DNA from: Bacillota bacterium | Lineage (GTDB): Bacteria > Bacillota > Bacilli > Bacillales > Cytobacillaceae | Reading direction: 5' to 3' | Assembly (NCBI GenBank): GCA_030705745.1 | Contig: JAUZPT010000014.1 | Coordinates: 1 to 19,476 of the forward strand | DNA length: 19,476 nt | Part shown: positions 1-7,946 of the stretch, piece after piece | How positions within the stretch are numbered: position 1 is the first letter of the stretch | How the letters are laid out: every line of letters starts with the position of its first letter | Program-made: the position numbers and the translations under genes | The notes under the pieces: generated by a model | Database searches by the model: none | Seen by the model: the letters and a program-made list of their open reading frames with translations, nothing else | Told to the model about the DNA's origin: nothing

Positions 1-27
1 AGCAGACGGTCTTTAGTGAAAAAAACT

Positions 28-160
28 CTGTTGATTGGAGCGGAAGGCGCGAAGACTCCTGCGGGAGTACGGGTCAGGGGAGATCCCGCAGGAGCGAAGC
101 GCCGAGGAAGCTCCCCGGCACGCCCGCGGAAAGCGAAGCGCCTGGAGCGCAAATCAACAG
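28..160. repeat. GC-rich palindromic intergenic repeat-like element
   Basis: This stretch is far more GC-rich than its surroundings. It is bounded by perfect 9-bp inverted ends, CTGTTGATT at 28-36 and AATCAACAG at 152-160. Inside are further complementary arms, for example CCTGCGGGA near 58-66 and TCCCGCAGG near 83-91, so a multi-branched fold is likely. From memory, elements with the same core (GACTCCTGCGGGAGTA, CCCGCAGG, GCGGAAAGCGAAGCGCCTGGAGCG) occur in many copies between genes in several Bacillaceae genomes. Only one copy is visible here, so repetition itself is inferred. A 62-codon reading frame across it (16-204) has no ribosome binding site and is not considered a gene. Confidence 0.75.
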
Positions 161-240
161 ACCTGTTTAATGAGGTAATTTCTAATAATATTAGAACATA
201 TTAACGCGGTAATTTTTTAAAGGAAATAAATAAAATAAAA

Positions 241-296
241 GGCTGTCGAATGTTTTTCGACGGTCAGACCGGGAATTTTTAATTTCCGGTTTTTTT
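241..296 (+). terminator. tandem hairpins ending in a T-tract
   Basis: The first hairpin pairs 241-250 with 256-265, with GTCGAA/TTCGAC as its perfect core and two G-U pairs. The second pairs ACCGGGAA (268-275) with TTTCCGGT (283-290), contains one G-U pair, and is followed by a run of T (290-297). The second has the form of an intrinsic terminator for a + strand gene that would lie left of this window. Confidence 0.6.
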
Positions 297-398
297 ATTA
301 GTAATCGTTTAGAAATAAAGTTCTGGTACATATTTGAATAATAAATTAATATTCTAAAAATTCAATAAAATAAATACCTCTTGGATGCAGAATTCCTT

Positions 399-404
399 TA
401 TAAT
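399..404 (+). promoter_or_regulatory. possible -10 element of the methyltransferase gene
   Basis: A perfect TATAAT lies 34 bases before the ATG at 438. No convincing -35 is visible at the usual spacing. Its position downstream of the more distal TTG at 381 argues that 438 is the real start. Confidence 0.35.
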
Positions 405-437
405 AGACTAAAGTCAAGTTTACGGGGAGAGGTAAGC

Positions 438-1484
438 ATGGAGCTTGTGCATGGCCATACGGAAGGGAAGGATTACACAGAGGATAATTTTGGCTGGACT
501 GAGTTGACGCCGAGTTATCGCGTAGATTTGCGTCATCCTTCCAATGAAGATATTGATCAATTCATTAACGCCAATGTAGTTGCAGATTGGTCACTACTTT
601 CGTGGGATAAAATCGGGAAGCCGTTTGAAGTGAAGACGGTCGCAAAATCCAAGAGGGATTGGGAAGCTGAAAATGGTGAAATGTCGGTTAAGACTTCGTG
701 GGAATACTTTAATCGATCCTTTCATGACTGGTTTGTCAAGGATATGCCGGCCGCACTAAGCGAATCAAAGAAAAATCTAAGAAAGCATTTATCACAATTT
801 CATGTAAATGAAGTGAAGTGCGCACTCGGGGAAACGGCCAGGCTTTCGTTATGGAACTATGCGCATCGAATTGAGGATGGCGTGTGGGACCCACGCGGAA
901 AAAGGGCGTTGTTCAAGGGACTTGAAGTCGACAAGCCACGCATCTTATTTTTGGGAGCGGCCGAAGGGTACGAAGCGATGCAGCTTCAAGCGATGTATCC
1001 TGGAGGGGAAGTGGTGCTCGTTGACTATGATGAGTTTTGCAAAACAGATCGATTTGGACTTTTTCCTGAAAGCTATCCCTTCCTCGGTATAAACACTGCA
1101 ACGAACCAGCCAAAAGTATGGTACAAAGATCAAATGAATATTCACTATGTGGTTGATGATATCCGCAATCTGTCATTTGGGAAGGAATTCGATATTGTGT
1201 TGAGTGTCGGGCTGCTGGAGCATTTTCCAGATGAATACAAGCATGAAGTGATGGATTGGCATCGAAAATTTTTGAAGCCAGGGGGATATGTCATTATGAC
1301 TACGCCTCGGAAACAAATGAAATCGAAGATGTTTTATACGATCATGGCAGATGTGATGAACCATACGTACCGGGAATTAATGGATATCCGCCAAATGGGG
1401 CTGTATGTATACGAAGGAGGATTTGACATTTTGCGGCACGGTTATATTAAGGTGCATAATGGCATCGTGGCGAGGCCAAGGTAA
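438..1484 (+). CDS. class I SAM-dependent methyltransferase, target unknown
   Basis: This 348-residue protein carries a class I methyltransferase fold in its second half. Motif I is ILFLGAAEGYEA (about residues 169-180), the acidic loop after strand 2 is VDYDE (195-199), VVDD follows at 238-241, and the motif IV/post region is FDIVLSVGLLEHF (251-263) with LKPGG at 279-283. The first 160 residues match no domain I recognise and may hold the substrate-binding part. The frame stays open up to a TTG at 381, but the ATG at 438 has a good ribosome binding site (GGGGAGAGG, 424-432) and a TATAAT lies between the two, so 438 is chosen. It converges on dltD. The substrate cannot be read from the sequence; small-molecule or natural-product-like targets are as possible as macromolecules. 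The fold is secure, the role is not. Confidence 0.85.
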   Translation: MELVHGHTEGKDYTEDNFGWTELTPSYRVDLRHPSNEDIDQFINANVVADWSLLSWDKIGKPFEVKTVAKSKRDWEAENGEMSVKTSWEYFNRSFHDWFVKDMPAALSESKKNLRKHLSQFHVNEVKCALGETARLSLWNYAHRIEDGVWDPRGKRALFKGLEVDKPRILFLGAAEGYEAMQLQAMYPGGEVVLVDYDEFCKTDRFGLFPESYPFLGINTATNQPKVWYKDQMNIHYVVDDIRNLSFGKEFDIVLSVGLLEHFPDEYKHEVMDWHRKFLKPGGYVIMTTPRKQMKSKMFYTIMADVMNHTYRELMDIRQMGLYVYEGGFDILRHGYIKVHNGIVARPR

Positions 1485-1500
1485 AAGCAAGAATCGAATA

Positions 1501-1535
1501 AAAAAAGTCGCCGCTCTAATTTGAGCGTGCGACTT
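1501..1535 (-). terminator. dlt operon terminator overlapping the dltD stop
   Basis: On the - strand the arms AAGTCGC-ACGCTC and GAGCG-GCGACTT (one bulged base) form a stem followed by a T-run (complement of the A-run at 1500-1506). The hairpin covers the last five to six codons of dltD and its TAG stop. Confidence 0.8.
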
Positions 1536-2712
1536 CTGTATTATTTCCAAAGTAAAAATCGATGATTGCCTGGTCGGTATAAACCCAGCCTTTCCATCCG
1601 ATGTGAATGGTGTCCTTCATGAAGTATGGATCATATTCATGATTGGAAAAATCGGCGACAGGAAAACCGGCAGTTTCAATCTGTTTTTTGATTTTTGTGT
1701 AATATGCAGTCCGACCCTTTTTCGGGAAGCCGACATAATCATACCATTTTCCGTTTACAGGAACGGAAATAAAGAGTGGCTTTGCGCCGGATTCTTTAAG
1801 GATGTCCAAAACAAGCTGAAAATCCTTATATTCCAGAGAACGGCCGTAACTGGCACCGCGGCGCGAGTTTTTCAGCTCGGGAAGCATCTTTACCACTTTT
1901 TGATATTGTGAATTGATAATTAAAAAGTGGTTGCTTTGTGACTCTCTTTTCCCCATTTGCATGGCAAGCTGTTGCATCTGATGCCAAGATTTATTTCTTA
2001 AATGAGGACTTATGTCACGGCTGCGTGGTGTTCCTCCAGCTAATGAATAATAAAGATCCTTTTTTACTAAAAGCTGTCTGTAAAATTGGGCGAATGGGCG
2101 GAGCATCGCAGCTTTCTGTTGGGTCCAGCGATCATTTGAAATCTCAGCTTCATAAAGAGTAGCAAGCATGCCATCGTCCTGAACTGCTTTATACATGAGC
2201 ATTCGTTTAATGGCTTTTTTCTTTAGAACCGGGTCGATTTGCGTATTGAATGCAAAATCATAGCCCTGCAGTGAGGAAAAATTGGGTTCGAAGTGGGATT
2301 CATCGGCTCCGTTTGGTTGAAACCATTGTGGAGAAAGGATGAAAACCAATTTTTTTCCCTTAAGCTGTTTTGTATGCTCTGAAAAATTCAAAAATTGGAT
2401 CAACGATTCCGTACCGCCTCGTCCAATCAGGAACGGGGTCACACCCGCTTTTTTTACAGAAAAGTAATTTGACGGATGAAAACGGTCGAGCCTTGCCAGC
2501 TCCGAAGAACCATAGATTGGCAAGTATTTATTGCTTTGAAGCATTTGGTCCTGAACGTATTTCCCTTGGAACATAAATGGATTTAATTCGGTTGCAGCTT
2601 GTGCAACTCGGTTGGCCGGGATCATCCGTACAATCCATTTATTCGGTATAAGCACCATGATTAAAAGAAGGGAAAAAGCAAAAATCATTGGCGCGAATAA
2701 CGTTTTTTTCAT
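1516..2712 (-). CDS. dltD: DltD, teichoic acid D-alanyltransferase
   Basis: DltD takes part in the last, extracytoplasmic step of D-alanylation, in which D-Ala is placed on lipoteichoic acid. The protein has 398 residues, normal for the family. It has one N-terminal membrane anchor (about residues 6-24) and then an SGNH-hydrolase-like outer domain. The nucleophile region is IYGSSEL, with the likely catalytic Ser at 69 or 70. The C-terminal Asp/His block is DTIHIGWKGW, with D367 and H370. Its ATG overlaps the dltC stop by four bases, which suggests translational coupling. It is the last gene of the operon, and its 3' end lies inside the terminator hairpin. The assignment is firm from order and motifs. 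Confidence 0.96.
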   Translation of the reverse strand: MKKTLFAPMIFAFSLLLIMVLIPNKWIVRMIPANRVAQAATELNPFMFQGKYVQDQMLQSNKYLPIYGSSELARLDRFHPSNYFSVKKAGVTPFLIGRGGTESLIQFLNFSEHTKQLKGKKLVFILSPQWFQPNGADESHFEPNFSSLQGYDFAFNTQIDPVLKKKAIKRMLMYKAVQDDGMLATLYEAEISNDRWTQQKAAMLRPFAQFYRQLLVKKDLYYSLAGGTPRSRDISPHLRNKSWHQMQQLAMQMGKRESQSNHFLIINSQYQKVVKMLPELKNSRRGASYGRSLEYKDFQLVLDILKESGAKPLFISVPVNGKWYDYVGFPKKGRTAYYTKIKKQIETAGFPVADFSNHEYDPYFMKDTIHIGWKGWVYTDQAIIDFYFGNNTEVARSN

Positions 2713-2945
2713 TTGAAATCAGCCAGCCTACTTGCAATATTGTTTGGAGTGTTCCAAGTATCGCGGTCGAATTCTGTGATTGGTACAGTTATGCCGAAGC
2801 GTTCTTCAATTTGAACGAGAAGTTCAACCGTACCAAACGAGTCAAGCAATCCATTTTCAAAAAGATCAATATCAGGATTTTCATTTACGACATCATCCTG
2901 GCATATTTCTGCTAATAGTTGTATTAGTTCTTGTTTAATTTCCAT
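2709..2945 (-). CDS. dltC: DltC, D-alanyl carrier protein
   Basis: This small acidic carrier protein of 78 residues holds D-alanine as a thioester on a 4'-phosphopantetheine arm. The attachment site is the DSF motif, with Ser36 in GLLDSFGTVELL. DltA charges it in the cytoplasm and it delivers D-Ala to DltB. The frame could begin with a TTG at 2954, but that codon is only two bases from the AGGGAG ribosome binding site (2957-2962). The ATG at 2945 gives the standard family length and the usual N-terminus, so it is preferred, although its 11-base spacing is slightly long. dltC starts 14 bases after dltB ends and overlaps dltD by four bases. Confidence 0.96.
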   Translation of the reverse strand: MEIKQELIQLLAEICQDDVVNENPDIDLFENGLLDSFGTVELLVQIEERFGITVPITEFDRDTWNTPNNIASRLADFK

Positions 2946-2959
2946 TTTAATCAAACTCC

Positions 2960-4117
2960 CTATTTAATTAATTTTCCTGAAAAGATATAAAAACCAAAGC
3001 AGACAACATGAAAGGTAATCACAATGGCTGCTATGTGAGTAAACTTGTTTTGAGGCCACCATTTATATTTTTTGTTAAAGCGTTCAAAGCTATTATACGC
3101 AACCATGACAAGCGCATGGTAGAGTCCGTATATAATATATTGAATTTCCAGTCCATGCCATAATCCCATCAACAAGAATAGCAGAATATAGCCGAGGTTG
3201 GAAACAACATTTCTGTTTTTAATCCACTTTTTCTTTGTCATCCAGAAAACAAATCGCATATAAACATAATCACGGAACCAAAAGGAAAGGCTCATATGCC
3301 AGCGATTCCAAAAGTCCTTTATGTTGCGGCTAATAAAAGGCTTATTGAAGTTTTCCGGTGACCGGATGCCCATGATGTAACTGAAACCAATCGCAAATGC
3401 AGTGTAACCGGCAAAATCAAAAAAGAGATATAAACTGTAGGAATACATATACAGCAAGTGATTCTGAAAATCACTTGTCGCGATAAATCGAATGTTTGCA
3501 ATGAAAAAATGGTTAATGGCATAACCAATGATGTATTTATAAAGAAAGCCACGAAAAATTTTGTTAATGCCATCATATAAATACAATTTATACTGTTCAG
3601 GAGCTATTGCCGTTTCGATATCCTTGTCAAAGCGACGATAACGGTCGATTGGACCGGATGAAATGGTTGGGAAAAACAAAATAAAATAAAGCAACCGAAT
3701 GATGGGCAAATCTGTTTTTATCAAGCCATCCCGCGTCTCAATCACTAGTTGTGTGGCTTTAAATGTTAAATAGGAAATTCCAAGAAAGCCAATCCAATTG
3801 ACTTGTCCGAAGAAAGGCAGGAATTTCGAGATTAACAAAGGCAAAATTGAAGCTGTTACTGCCAGGCAGAAAATAAGGGTACTGTTCTTATTTTTTCGGT
3901 AGGAGATATAACCCTTAATGAGCAGTACCTGCCATATCGTAAAAACTATAAGAGCAAAGGCACCATTAAATGTGCCTGCAAAGATAATCGCCAGGGCTAC
4001 AACCGTTACGAACAGGTTATAGGCAAGGAATCTTTTTCCCTTCAGCCCGAGAATAACGGTTGGAGCGAGTAGCAATGCAAAAATGATAAAGAATGTAAAT
4101 GAGCCGTATGGTGTCAT
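2960..4117 (-). CDS. dltB: DltB, MBOAT-family D-alanyl transfer protein
   Basis: DltB is the polytopic membrane O-acyltransferase that passes D-Ala from DltC to the outside of the membrane. The 385-residue protein is hydrophobic throughout, with about ten or more membrane segments. It carries MBOAT signatures: [11 protein letters not shown] near residues 153-163, the [19 protein letters not shown] block, and the conserved LWHG with His321, the expected catalytic histidine. The ATG overlaps the dltA stop by four bases (ATGA). Length, order and motifs all agree with DltB of other Bacillus species. Confidence 0.96.
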   Translation of the reverse strand: MTPYGSFTFFIIFALLLAPTVILGLKGKRFLAYNLFVTVVALAIIFAGTFNGAFALIVFTIWQVLLIKGYISYRKNKNSTLIFCLAVTASILPLLISKFLPFFGQVNWIGFLGISYLTFKATQLVIETRDGLIKTDLPIIRLLYFILFFPTISSGPIDRYRRFDKDIETAIAPEQYKLYLYDGINKIFRGFLYKYIIGYAINHFFIANIRFIATSDFQNHLLYMYSYSLYLFFDFAGYTAFAIGFSYIMGIRSPENFNKPFISRNIKDFWNRWHMSLSFWFRDYVYMRFVFWMTKKKWIKNRNVVSNLGYILLFLLMGLWHGLEIQYIIYGLYHALVMVAYNSFERFNKKYKWWPQNKFTHIAAIVITFHVVCFGFYIFSGKLIK

Positions 4118-5628
4118 AGCAATACCTTTTCTCCAATTTGTTTTCGATCGACTTTTCCGTTTGCGGTCATCGGAAGTTCTTCATAATAAGCAAACTTCCT
4201 CGGTATCATATAAGACGGAAGTGCATCGCTCAACTCTTTTTTTATTGCAGCCGTCAACTGAAATTCTTTTTCAAAGGAATGTTTAGCAGGGATAATGGCG
4301 GCAATCAAATACTCAATTTTTTCGTTCAATGTAAATGGAACAATCACAACAGCTTTGACATAGCGCGATTTTGCGATATGATGCTCAATTTCTTCAAGTT
4401 CCATTCGGTATCCGTGAAGCTTTATTTGGAAATCCAGACGGCCCTTGTAAAAAAGCATGTCGTTTTCAATATAACCGGCGTCTCCAGTTCGATACGCCAT
4501 TTCGCCATCGTACGTAAAAAATGCTTTTTTTGATAACTCTGGCTGGCCGAGGTATCCTTTGCTGACGCTAGGTCCGACGATGATGATTTCACCTTTTTCG
4601 CCATCCTTAACTTCTTGAACATTTTCATCAACAATGATGATTCGCATATCACTTTTTTCTTTCCCGACAGGAAGAGTAGGGTAGTTATCTAAAAGCTCGG
4701 GTGTAACCTCAACCAATGTAACTGCGACTGTCGCCTCTGTCGGGCCATACGTATTGAAGATTTTCGCCTTCGGAAAGCGTTCTAACAGCTGACGGCTGAC
4801 AGTGGCAGGCAATATCTCGCCGCAAAAAAGGAATACGCTTAATTCTGGAAGTAAATCCTCTTTAAAGGAAGGATCCATCAGACACATCTGAACAAAAGAA
4901 GGCGTCGACGTCCAGACTTGAATATTCGATCGTTTTAATTCTTCGAACAACACTTTTGGCTTAGCAATCATTTCCTTTGTAACTGCGTGAAGCGTTCCTC
5001 CACTTGCCAATGCAGGATATAAATCCATGACTGATAAATCAAATGAAAATGGTGCTTGATTTAAAAAGCGTAATTGGCCGTTAATTGGAAAATCGCGAAG
5101 CATCCAAGATACGAAGCTTTCCAGATTATTTGCAGATATTTGAACTCCCTTGGGATTTCCTGTACTTCCAGAAGTATAAATAATATAGAAATTTTCATCA
5201 TCCTTGACCCAAAAGTCGGCTGAAACGGCCTTTTCAATCGGCTCGTGGCCGTTCAATTTATGGAAGGGAAGAATGCGAACGGAAGGAAGCTTAGCTGGAA
5301 GCTCTTGATTTGTTGCATTTATGAGTAATTCTGCACCAGAACTTTCACAAATTTTTACGACACGTTCCATTGGAATGGATGTATCAATAGGAATATAAGG
5401 ATGCCCGGCTTTGACGCTCGCAAGAAAGGACACGAGCATGCTAGGTTCCATATGTCCATAAACTAGGATGGGTGAAGCTTTTTTAAGTGATTGTTTTAAA
5501 AGGTAAGAAGCAATTTTTTCTGATTGTTCCCAAAGATCGCCGTAGGATAGTTGTGAACCGTTCGAAATAAAAGCGCCTTTTCCCGGATTCGTTAATGCAT
5601 GGTCTTCAATGGCATGTATCAATCGCAT
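4114..5628 (-). CDS. dltA: DltA, D-alanine--D-alanyl carrier protein ligase
   Basis: DltA activates D-alanine with ATP and transfers it to the phosphopantetheine arm of DltC. It is an ANL-superfamily adenylating enzyme of 504 residues, the standard size. Visible core motifs are the P-loop [11 protein letters not shown] (151-161), the TYGPTEA block near residue 295, the YRTGD motif, and the C-terminal NGKVDRK with Lys492, the conserved adenylation lysine. The ATG is preceded by GGAGGT at a nine-base spacing. It follows dltX by 18 bases, and its stop overlaps dltB. No defects are visible. Confidence 0.97.
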   Translation of the reverse strand: MRLIHAIEDHALTNPGKGAFISNGSQLSYGDLWEQSEKIASYLLKQSLKKASPILVYGHMEPSMLVSFLASVKAGHPYIPIDTSIPMERVVKICESSGAELLINATNQELPAKLPSVRILPFHKLNGHEPIEKAVSADFWVKDDENFYIIYTSGSTGNPKGVQISANNLESFVSWMLRDFPINGQLRFLNQAPFSFDLSVMDLYPALASGGTLHAVTKEMIAKPKVLFEELKRSNIQVWTSTPSFVQMCLMDPSFKEDLLPELSVFLFCGEILPATVSRQLLERFPKAKIFNTYGPTEATVAVTLVEVTPELLDNYPTLPVGKEKSDMRIIIVDENVQEVKDGEKGEIIIVGPSVSKGYLGQPELSKKAFFTYDGEMAYRTGDAGYIENDMLFYKGRLDFQIKLHGYRMELEEIEHHIAKSRYVKAVVIVPFTLNEKIEYLIAAIIPAKHSFEKEFQLTAAIKKELSDALPSYMIPRKFAYYEELPMTANGKVDRKQIGEKVLL

Positions 5629-5646
5629 GACCAGTTACCTCCAAAA

Positions 5647-5796
5647 TTAAAAATCGTTGTAAATATAAGTACCTGCACTCGCATCATTAAAGCCGTACAT
5701 AAAAAACAGCAAGAGGAGAATCAGGAAATAATATAAAAAGCGGCCAAACCACTTTATTTTGTTGTCTTCATAAAATGACTTTAATTTAGTCAGCAT
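5647..5796 (-). CDS. dltX: DltX, small membrane protein of the dlt operon
   Basis: This is a 49-codon gene, short enough to be missed in routine annotation. It begins MLTKLKSFYEDNK, has one strongly hydrophobic segment (about residues 20-36, FLYYFLILLLLFFMYGF), and ends with GTYIYNDF. The C-terminal pattern FNDASAGTYIYNDF is the conserved DltX signature as I remember it. Work in other Firmicutes indicates that DltX is needed for D-alanylation and that its C-terminal Tyr-containing motif may carry D-Ala between DltB and DltD. It is the first gene of the operon. An AAAGGCGGGTG sequence lies about eight bases before the ATG. Low-complexity hydrophobicity is the only reason for doubt, and gene order removes most of it. 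Confidence 0.93.
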   Translation of the reverse strand: MLTKLKSFYEDNKIKWFGRFLYYFLILLLLFFMYGFNDASAGTYIYNDF

Positions 5797-6196
5797 GGGC
5801 GATACACCCGCCTTTTCAAAAATATAAATTCATAAAAATCAGCCTTACTATCATAAATCCTTTTTACGCTTTGAACATTAAAAAAAAATGAGAAATGGAT
5901 TAAATTTATGTAGACAATAAGAAAGAAATAAAGAAAAATACATCAACAATTCATATACTCCTACTAGTAGTGTTGACAATTTGGTCACTCTTTACGGTGG
6001 GTTTCTTATGGAAATATTATAATGATAGAAAAGTGCAGCATTCGAGCAAATTTTCCCCATCGAAATAACGAGCTTACCTCTCTTCAAATTTTCATTATAT
6101 CTTTTAAACAGTATGCTGTATATACCGGAATCACTACCCTACTGAACTTTGATTATTCGGATAATAATTAGACGTTATTTTTATGTAAAAAGTATC
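5797..6196. other. dlt leader and intergenic region
   Basis: This gap separates dltX from the terminator of the M42 peptidase gene. No clear sigma-A promoter for the dlt operon can be named. A weak candidate on the - strand is TTGTCA with TATGAA 18 bases downstream (about 5980-5951), beside the palindrome CTACTAGTAG. No obvious ECF-type (TGTAAC/CGAC) pair was found. The region also holds the short membrane-protein-like frame listed separately, and otherwise AT-rich sequence without recognisable structure. Confidence 0.4.
5904..6068 (+). CDS. possible small single-pass membrane protein, start unclear
   Basis: This frame encodes a Lys-rich N-terminus (VDNKKEIKKN), one hydrophobic span (IHILLLVVLTIWSLFTVGFLW) and a charged tail (KYYNDRKVQHSSKFSPSK). 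That is the arrangement expected of a real one-pass membrane protein. No ATG, GTG or TTG opens the frame before the span, and no ribosome binding site is visible; the only upstream choices are rare codons such as ATT or ATA. An ATG one base out of frame at 5908 is followed at once by TAG. It may be a decayed gene, a frame-shifted gene or chance. Function unknown. Confidence 0.3.
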   Translation: MYVDNKKEIKKNTSTIHILLLVVLTIWSLFTVGFLWKYYNDRKVQHSSKFSPSK

Positions 6197-6197
6197 A

Positions 6198-6228
6198 AAA
6201 AAACCAGGCGAATTCGCCTGGTTAAAAA
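6198..6228 (-). terminator. terminator of the M42 peptidase gene
   Basis: The perfect inverted repeat AACCAGGCGAA/TTCGCCTGGTT (6202-6223) is flanked on both sides by A/T runs. On the - strand it follows the peptidase stop by about ten bases and is followed by seven T residues. Confidence 0.9.
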
Positions 6229-6233
6229 AATTA

Positions 6234-7280
6234 TTACATCATTTTTGACTGAAGGTAGTGGTAAAGAAGTTTGGCTGTATTTTCTATGGATGTTTTGTGC
6301 GTCCTTTCAAAGGCATGCGAAGAGTCGATTCCTGGTCCAATCAGTCCGTGGACAATATCATGGCCGGAACGAATGGCAGCCGATGCATCAGAGCCGTAAT
6401 AAGGGTATATATCCAATTTGTACTGAACACCGTTTTCCTCGGCTAAGCGAACAAGGTTTTTTCGCAAACCATAATGATAGGGACCGCTTGCATCCTTTAC
6501 ACAAATCGAAACCGTATATTCGTCCGTTGATTGGCCGTCTCCCATCGCTCCCATGTCGACAGCCAGGTATTCGATTGTTTCAGGTGTGATATTCGAATTC
6601 CCACCGTACCCAATTTCCTCATTGTTCGAAATAAGGAAGTTTGTTGTATATGGCAAAAGAAGGTTTTCTTCCTTCACTTGTTTGATCAATTGAAGAAGGA
6701 TGGCGACGCTCGCTTTATCATCAAGATGGCGTGATTTTATGAAACCGCTCGGTGTGATTTCGACCCGCGGATCGAACGAAATGAAATCGCCTACTTCAAT
6801 CCCCAATTTTTTGACGTCTTCAGCATTATGTACGGGTTCATCAATTCGAATTTCCATATTCGTTTGGTTGCGTTCTGCTTTGCCGGCATCCTTGTACACA
6901 TGTACAGAAGTTTGGTGCATTAGAATCGTCCCGGAAAAGGTTTTGCCAGAGCTTGTTTCAATGGTGCAATACTCACCTTCGATGGAATTATACTGAAACC
7001 CTCCGATTAAATCGATGCGCAGTCTGCCGCTAGGCTTAATTTCCTTGACCATAGCTCCGAGTGTATCAACATGAGCGGTCAGCATGCGATGCTTGCTATT
7101 GTCAGCTCCTTCAAGAGTAGCAATTAACCCGCCTTTACGATTTCTTTTGGTCTCCACATTCAGTCTACTCAAAAACTCTTCAACATACTGGATTACTTCG
7201 TTCGTATTCCCTGAAGGACTCGGTATGGACACCAATTCTTCAATCAGCTTCATTGTTTCGTTTGTTTGAACTACTTCCAC
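6234..7280 (-). CDS. yhfE: YhfE-like M42 family metallo-aminopeptidase
   Basis: This is a cytoplasmic peptidase of the M42 (glutamyl/deblocking aminopeptidase) family, 348 residues from the chosen start. Metal-site motifs in order are TAHVDTLG (His70, Asp72), SRHLDDKAS (Asp187/188), NNEEIGYGG (Glu221/222), AVDMGA (Asp242) and SSHAFERTH (His322). The wording around these sites closely resembles Bacillus subtilis YhfE as I remember it. The frame is open for 35 more codons up to an ATG at 7385. The GTG at 7280 has AAAGGAG eight bases upstream, a TATAAT (7328-7323) lies inside the longer version, and 348 residues is the family's usual length, so the GTG is chosen. Such enzymes usually form large dodecamers that trim peptides; the peptide substrate is unknown. 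Confidence 0.9.
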   Translation of the reverse strand: MEVVQTNETMKLIEELVSIPSPSGNTNEVIQYVEEFLSRLNVETKRNRKGGLIATLEGADNSKHRMLTAHVDTLGAMVKEIKPSGRLRIDLIGGFQYNSIEGEYCTIETSSGKTFSGTILMHQTSVHVYKDAGKAERNQTNMEIRIDEPVHNAEDVKKLGIEVGDFISFDPRVEITPSGFIKSRHLDDKASVAILLQLIKQVKEENLLLPYTTNFLISNNEEIGYGGNSNITPETIEYLAVDMGAMGDGQSTDEYTVSICVKDASGPYHYGLRKNLVRLAEENGVQYKLDIYPYYGSDASAAIRSGHDIVHGLIGPGIDSSHAFERTHKTSIENTAKLLYHYLQSKMM

Positions 7281-7322
7281 TTTCCATTCTCCTTTGAAAA
7301 AATATTCTGCATCTATTTTTCT

Positions 7323-7328
7323 ATTATA
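7323..7328 (-). promoter_or_regulatory. likely -10 element of the M42 peptidase gene
   Basis: A perfect TATAAT on the - strand lies 43 bases upstream of the GTG start at 7280. No good -35 hexamer is present at 17 bases. It would put the transcript start near 7315, inside the in-frame extension, supporting the shorter protein. Confidence 0.45.
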
Positions 7329-7544
7329 TCTCCAATCCGTTAAATATTCAGGAAATTGTGCGGAAATATCATTTAAATTGATCAATTTTCACCAATGCTT
7401 CGCATATTGTAGTCGTGTGCAAAAACATTTTTATAATTGTGATTAATCTTTGATACACCCGGGTAATAATGGTAATAAGACCAGATAATTATTAATTGCA
7501 TGCAATTATTCTTTGAATTTTTATATAAAAAAGGAGGAGTAGTC

Positions 7545-7856
7545 GTGACGAGAACGGAACTTTATCACGAAAGTCCTAAGCAATTTCAAATGAAGGGGCT
7601 ATTAATTACCGTTTTAGCATTCGCTATTTTAATAGGAGGCATCGTTTGGCTTAATCATTATGCGGAAAGTACCATTAAAATTGATGCGCCAAAAGAAGAT
7701 TTAGGAAGAAAGGTCGTTGTTCATTTGCCAAATGGAAAAGATGTTTATACTTACGAGAAATTCATTATTCAAAAGGCAGGAAAATTGATTTACAAAGGTG
7801 AACGTAATACGATCGACTTAACAGGTGGAAAGCTCGATTATAAAAATTGGGAATAA
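7545..7856 (+). CDS. small membrane-anchored protein of unknown function
   Basis: This 103-residue protein starts at a GTG preceded by a very strong AAAGGAGGAG site (7529-7538). The same frame extends to an ATG at 7500, but that codon has no ribosome binding site. The N-terminal 18 residues are polar, one transmembrane helix follows (about residues 18-36, GLLITVLAFAILIGGIVWL), and the remaining 65 residues, including GRKVVVHLPNGKDVYTYEKF, are probably outside the cell. The gene is divergent from the M42 peptidase and followed by its own terminator. I recognise no domain. The outer part looks like a small beta-rich domain, which is only an impression. Confidence 0.8.
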   Translation: MTRTELYHESPKQFQMKGLLITVLAFAILIGGIVWLNHYAESTIKIDAPKEDLGRKVVVHLPNGKDVYTYEKFIIQKAGKLIYKGERNTIDLTGGKLDYKNWE

Positions 7857-7866
7857 TCTAAGGAAG

Positions 7867-7893
7867 AAGCCATCGAAATAGGATGGTTTTTTT
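7867..7893 (+). terminator. terminator of the small membrane protein gene
   Basis: AGCCATC and GATGGTT (7868-7874 and 7882-7888, with one G-U pair) form a stem followed by a T-run at 7887-7893, eleven bases after the stop codon. Confidence 0.7.
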
Positions 7894-7914
7894 ATGATTT
7901 TTTCATTCATTTCT

Positions 7915-7946
7915 ACAAAAAAAAGTCAGCTTTTAAAGGCTGACTA
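7915..7946 (-). terminator. terminator of the CorA-like gene
   Basis: AGTCAGC (7924-7930) and GCTGACT (7939-7945) form a 7-bp stem with a short loop. On the - strand this directly follows the stop codon at 7947 and is followed by a long T-run, the complement of the A-run at 7917-7924. Confidence 0.85.

Noticed and set aside
16..204. 62-codon frame MKKTLLIGAEGAKTPAG...
   Set aside because: It is a translation of the GC-rich palindromic repeat, has no ribosome binding site and would not be a conserved protein.
305..330. Possible sigma-B promoter (GTTTAG ... GGTAC) before the methyltransferase
   Set aside because: The spacer is about 11 bases and the -10 matches poorly, so it does not reach the level of the forC site.
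5973..6023. TTGACA (5973) and TATAAT-like sequence (6016) as a + strand promoter
   Set aside because: The hexamers are more than 35 bases apart and cannot form one sigma-A promoter.
7281..7385. N-terminal extension of the M42 peptidase
   Set aside because: The extension contains the TATAAT promoter element, while the GTG at 7280 has a strong ribosome binding site and gives the usual family length.
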